DNA of 64,000 nt from Trichoplax adhaerens (Eukaryota; Placozoa; Uniplacotomia; Trichoplacea; Trichoplacidae). Positions 61,487 to 64,000 of this stretch are shown one piece after another (position 1 is the first letter of the stretch; each line of letters begins with the position of its first letter). The translations under genes and the position numbers were made by a program. The DNA lies in contig NW_002060945.1 of assembly GCF_000150275.1 (NCBI RefSeq), positions 507,872-571,871 of the forward strand. Reading direction: 5' to 3'. Under the pieces are notes generated by a model. The model searched no databases. It worked only from the letters and a program-made list of their open reading frames with translations, and had not been told where the DNA came from.

Positions 61487-64000
61487 ATGCATACAGGCGC
61501 TAGCGTCATCAAGGAAGCAAAGGACCTCATCTATAAGCTGCAAAAATTTGCTGAGTGTTCCATTTGGTAAATATTGTTGCTTTAAATCGTTTCGTAAACA
61601 ATGTATGTGATCATGACAGTCGTCAACAAGTACAGCACTGCCGTATATGATGTACATTGCATGTATAGTCTTTAGTGCATCACTATGAACAGAAGCAGTC
61701 GATTGATAGAATAAGAGTGTATAAAATGTTATAGGAAGAGGTTCTATAGTCTCAAGCAAGGACTTCTAAGAGAAAATTCTTTAAAAGTCCTTGTCTCAAG
61801 TTATTGATACTAGTTCATACTACATGCAGTATCCGGAATTAGTGAGCATGATAACCGTTATATTTTCAAGTAAGACATTTTCTTAGTAGAATTTTTCGCT
61901 CGGGTAATTATAGTTTGGACTTCTTGACTGAGCCAGTAGCAACCAGATGTGAACATGTTTTTTGTAGGTACGTGTGATCTCATGCTTACTCTTTAAAATT
62001 CTCTCCAATGCATGTTCATGTTGTTGATGTAAAGGCAACTGCTATTTCTTCTGTCCAGCGAAACATTTTAAAATCGATAATTAGAAGCAAATTTTGGCGT
62101 CACTTTGTGTACTGGCTGTTCTCTTGTAATGTAATCCGATATACTATTTTTAATTATGATAGAGATTGCATTCAGCATGTAATCAAAGATGCTAAAACGC
62201 CTTGTTGTCCTCTATGTAAGGAAGCTATTACCAAAAGGTATGCCTATAAATTATACTGTATAATAATGTAATCTACCAGCAAGGATACTAATCTTTACGA
62301 TATGCATGTTCAAAATTGTATTTCACTGCAAGTCTGCACGTTGTTACGTTCACCACACTACATTCCTTATTACTATAATGTAACTGTTTGCTAATACATG
62401 CTAAGGTCAAGCTCTTTTAATCAATTTAGGAGTTTAAATACTAGATCCAGCCATGAAAAATTTGTGCAAGTTGTGAAAGATGTCGAACTAGCATTTCAGC
62501 AAGACTTGGATGAATTACAAACAGAAACAACAAACAAGAAAGTAAGAAAAAATTCATCCCAAACAGGTATTAACTGTAGTGCATACAGTACATTAATCAT
62601 AAAATCTTTTAAATGTTCATTTACTAATGTCAAAATATTCTCTTGTGCCTTTGCCGTGTTTATTCAAGATTCTACTATAACTCGTGGAAATGATAAAAGA
62701 AGTAATAGCAAGCAGATCACTAGAACGACCTCAATGGATTCTGGAAATAATAAAATATATCCAGATAACAAACAATCCCAGAATAGCCAGCTATCAAGTA
62801 AATCTCGTAGCATGCCTTGTCAGAATTTACATTCTCACACTTCGACAGATAGAAAGGATGGTAAATCTGAATCTCAAAATGGTGGTGAAACGATACTACA
62901 TTCTGGTCTCTCAGAAAATACTACTGTCGTTAGCCAAGACAAGGTTCGATTTGAACTTATTAAATCGAAGCGAAAATTAGCTTCAAAATCTATCAGACAT
63001 GGATTTGATAAACGAACTAGTGGTTTATCATCGTCATTCGATAACGCATGCACTTCTAATGATAGCATCGACAATTTCTCTTCTAAGAGATCTGATAGAA
63101 ACAACGATAATGTAAAATTAACGGCAAAAAATATGCAAACGATAGATTCGTGGTTGCGTAAAGATATTAACAGCCAAGTTCCCAGCCAAAAGAATGATAA
63201 AGGAGAACTGGAGAAAACTGTAAATAAAATGGTTGAAAGATCGCTAATTGGTAATCATGGGACAATCTATTTAGCTCGAGATAAAGCAGATCCTACATGG
63301 GAATTATACTCTTCAATTACAGATGTTACAAGCCCTAGTCAGAAATGTAACCCCATGGAAAATCAGGAAGAATCACGATCATCTACAAAACATCCAATTA
63401 ATCTAGCATCATCTTTTATCGTAGCTCTTACGGATTCCCAAAAACTTCGAAATAGCAAGTCAGAAGTGGGTGCCTGTGTTAAGAAGTCCGAGGATTGGAT
63501 CGACCTAATAGAAAAAGATATGCAACAGATCAACACAAATAATAATAGTCAACATAGTGAAGAGAACGAGAAGATTATTTCAAAGTCCCTCAGCAAAGAT
63601 GGAGAAGGCTTGACAACTCAGTTAGATTTGAATACATTAACACCTGAAATGAAGTCATCGTCACAAAATTATCAAGAACAAAAGCATCATTCAGACCTAA
63701 AAACATCTATCAAATCGAATCAGATAGCTAATAATAGTAATACTACTCCTAAACGATTTTTTGCTGGTAGTATAACTCGAGCAATGCAAAAGTGGAAAGA
63801 CTCTTCCGCGAATAGAACACCAAATACCAATCATGTAAAAGCCCGACTACGGAGACTTAACATCCGAAGAAGAAACGATCGACTAGCTACAGAACATATT
63901 AAAATTGATAGCAGTATGCTCTCGGTCCAACAAGAAGCTCCGAAAGTTGCGTTAATGTCCACGAGCAACGGTGACAACAATAGCGATAGTAATAAAATTT
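61487..64000 (+). CDS. BRCA1: BRCA1-like RING E3 ligase, 5' part, truncated by window edge
   Basis: This is a RING ubiquitin ligase of homologous recombination, normally paired with BARD1. Exons: 61487-61566, 61914-61967, 62163-62237, 62430-62566 and 62669 to the right edge, phases 2, 2, 2, 1. The C3HC4 RING is complete: CSIC, TRCEHVFCRDC, CPLCKEAITKR. The start helix VIKEAKDLIYKLQKFAEC and the helix after the RING (RSLNTRSSHEKFVQVV) match the BRCA1 N-terminus in spacing. Exon five stays open for 443 codons. It encodes polar, disordered sequence (many S, K, N, D) with islands such as KRFFAGSITRAMQKW and EDWIDLIEKDMQQI, which recalls the giant central exon of vertebrate BRCA1. The BRCT repeats would lie outside the window, so other RING proteins cannot be strictly excluded. 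Confidence 0.85.

Overview
This window looks like nuclear DNA from a compact, AT-rich, very intron-rich early-branching animal; a placozoan is my best guess. The evidence is the gene content (animal RECK with its cysteine-knot and Kazal modules, BRCA1, aladin, USP40, MIOS), short exons with canonical GT-AG introns mostly of 100-400 bases, a eukaryotic tRNA, and no operons or ribosome binding sites. The species is an inference. Almost no real gene appears as one long open frame. I rebuilt the genes exon by exon, requiring splice sites, reading-frame phase and family motifs to agree.

Layout, left to right: a class I ARF GTPase (minus, 3' end missing); RPA3 (plus); MIOS (minus); RPL27 (plus, with a TOP-like untranslated first exon); RAB18 (minus); AAAS/aladin (plus); RECK (plus); tRNA-Val(CAC) (minus); USP40 (plus); an Alba/RPP25-like RNA-binding protein with an RGG tail (minus); and the 5' part of BRCA1 (plus, running off the right edge). 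The long stretches 29.1-32.7 kb and 46.3-47.6 kb hold nothing I can support.

The genes are unrelated housekeeping functions: vesicle traffic (ARF, RAB18), replication and repair (RPA3, BRCA1), mTORC1 nutrient signalling (MIOS), translation (RPL27, tRNA), nuclear pore (AAAS), extracellular protease/Wnt control (RECK), deubiquitination (USP40) and RNA binding (Alba). They do not form one pathway. They are mostly arranged as divergent pairs (ARF/RPA3, MIOS/RPL27, RAB18/AAAS, Alba/BRCA1). Each divergent gap contains a dense cluster of self-complementary TACAGTAC/GTACTGTA repeats, and another lies upstream of USP40.

The best leads are a clear U12-type AT-AC intron in MIOS; a five-copy tandem array that copies the 3' part of RPA3 exon 1 with its splice donor; the promoter-linked palindromic repeat clusters; tail-to-tail RPA3-MIOS and RPL27-BRCA1 linkage that match human gene order as I remember it; a perfect 36-bp palindrome in a RECK intron; and a small TA-flanked inverted-repeat element. 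I see no convincing wholly new multi-gene system.
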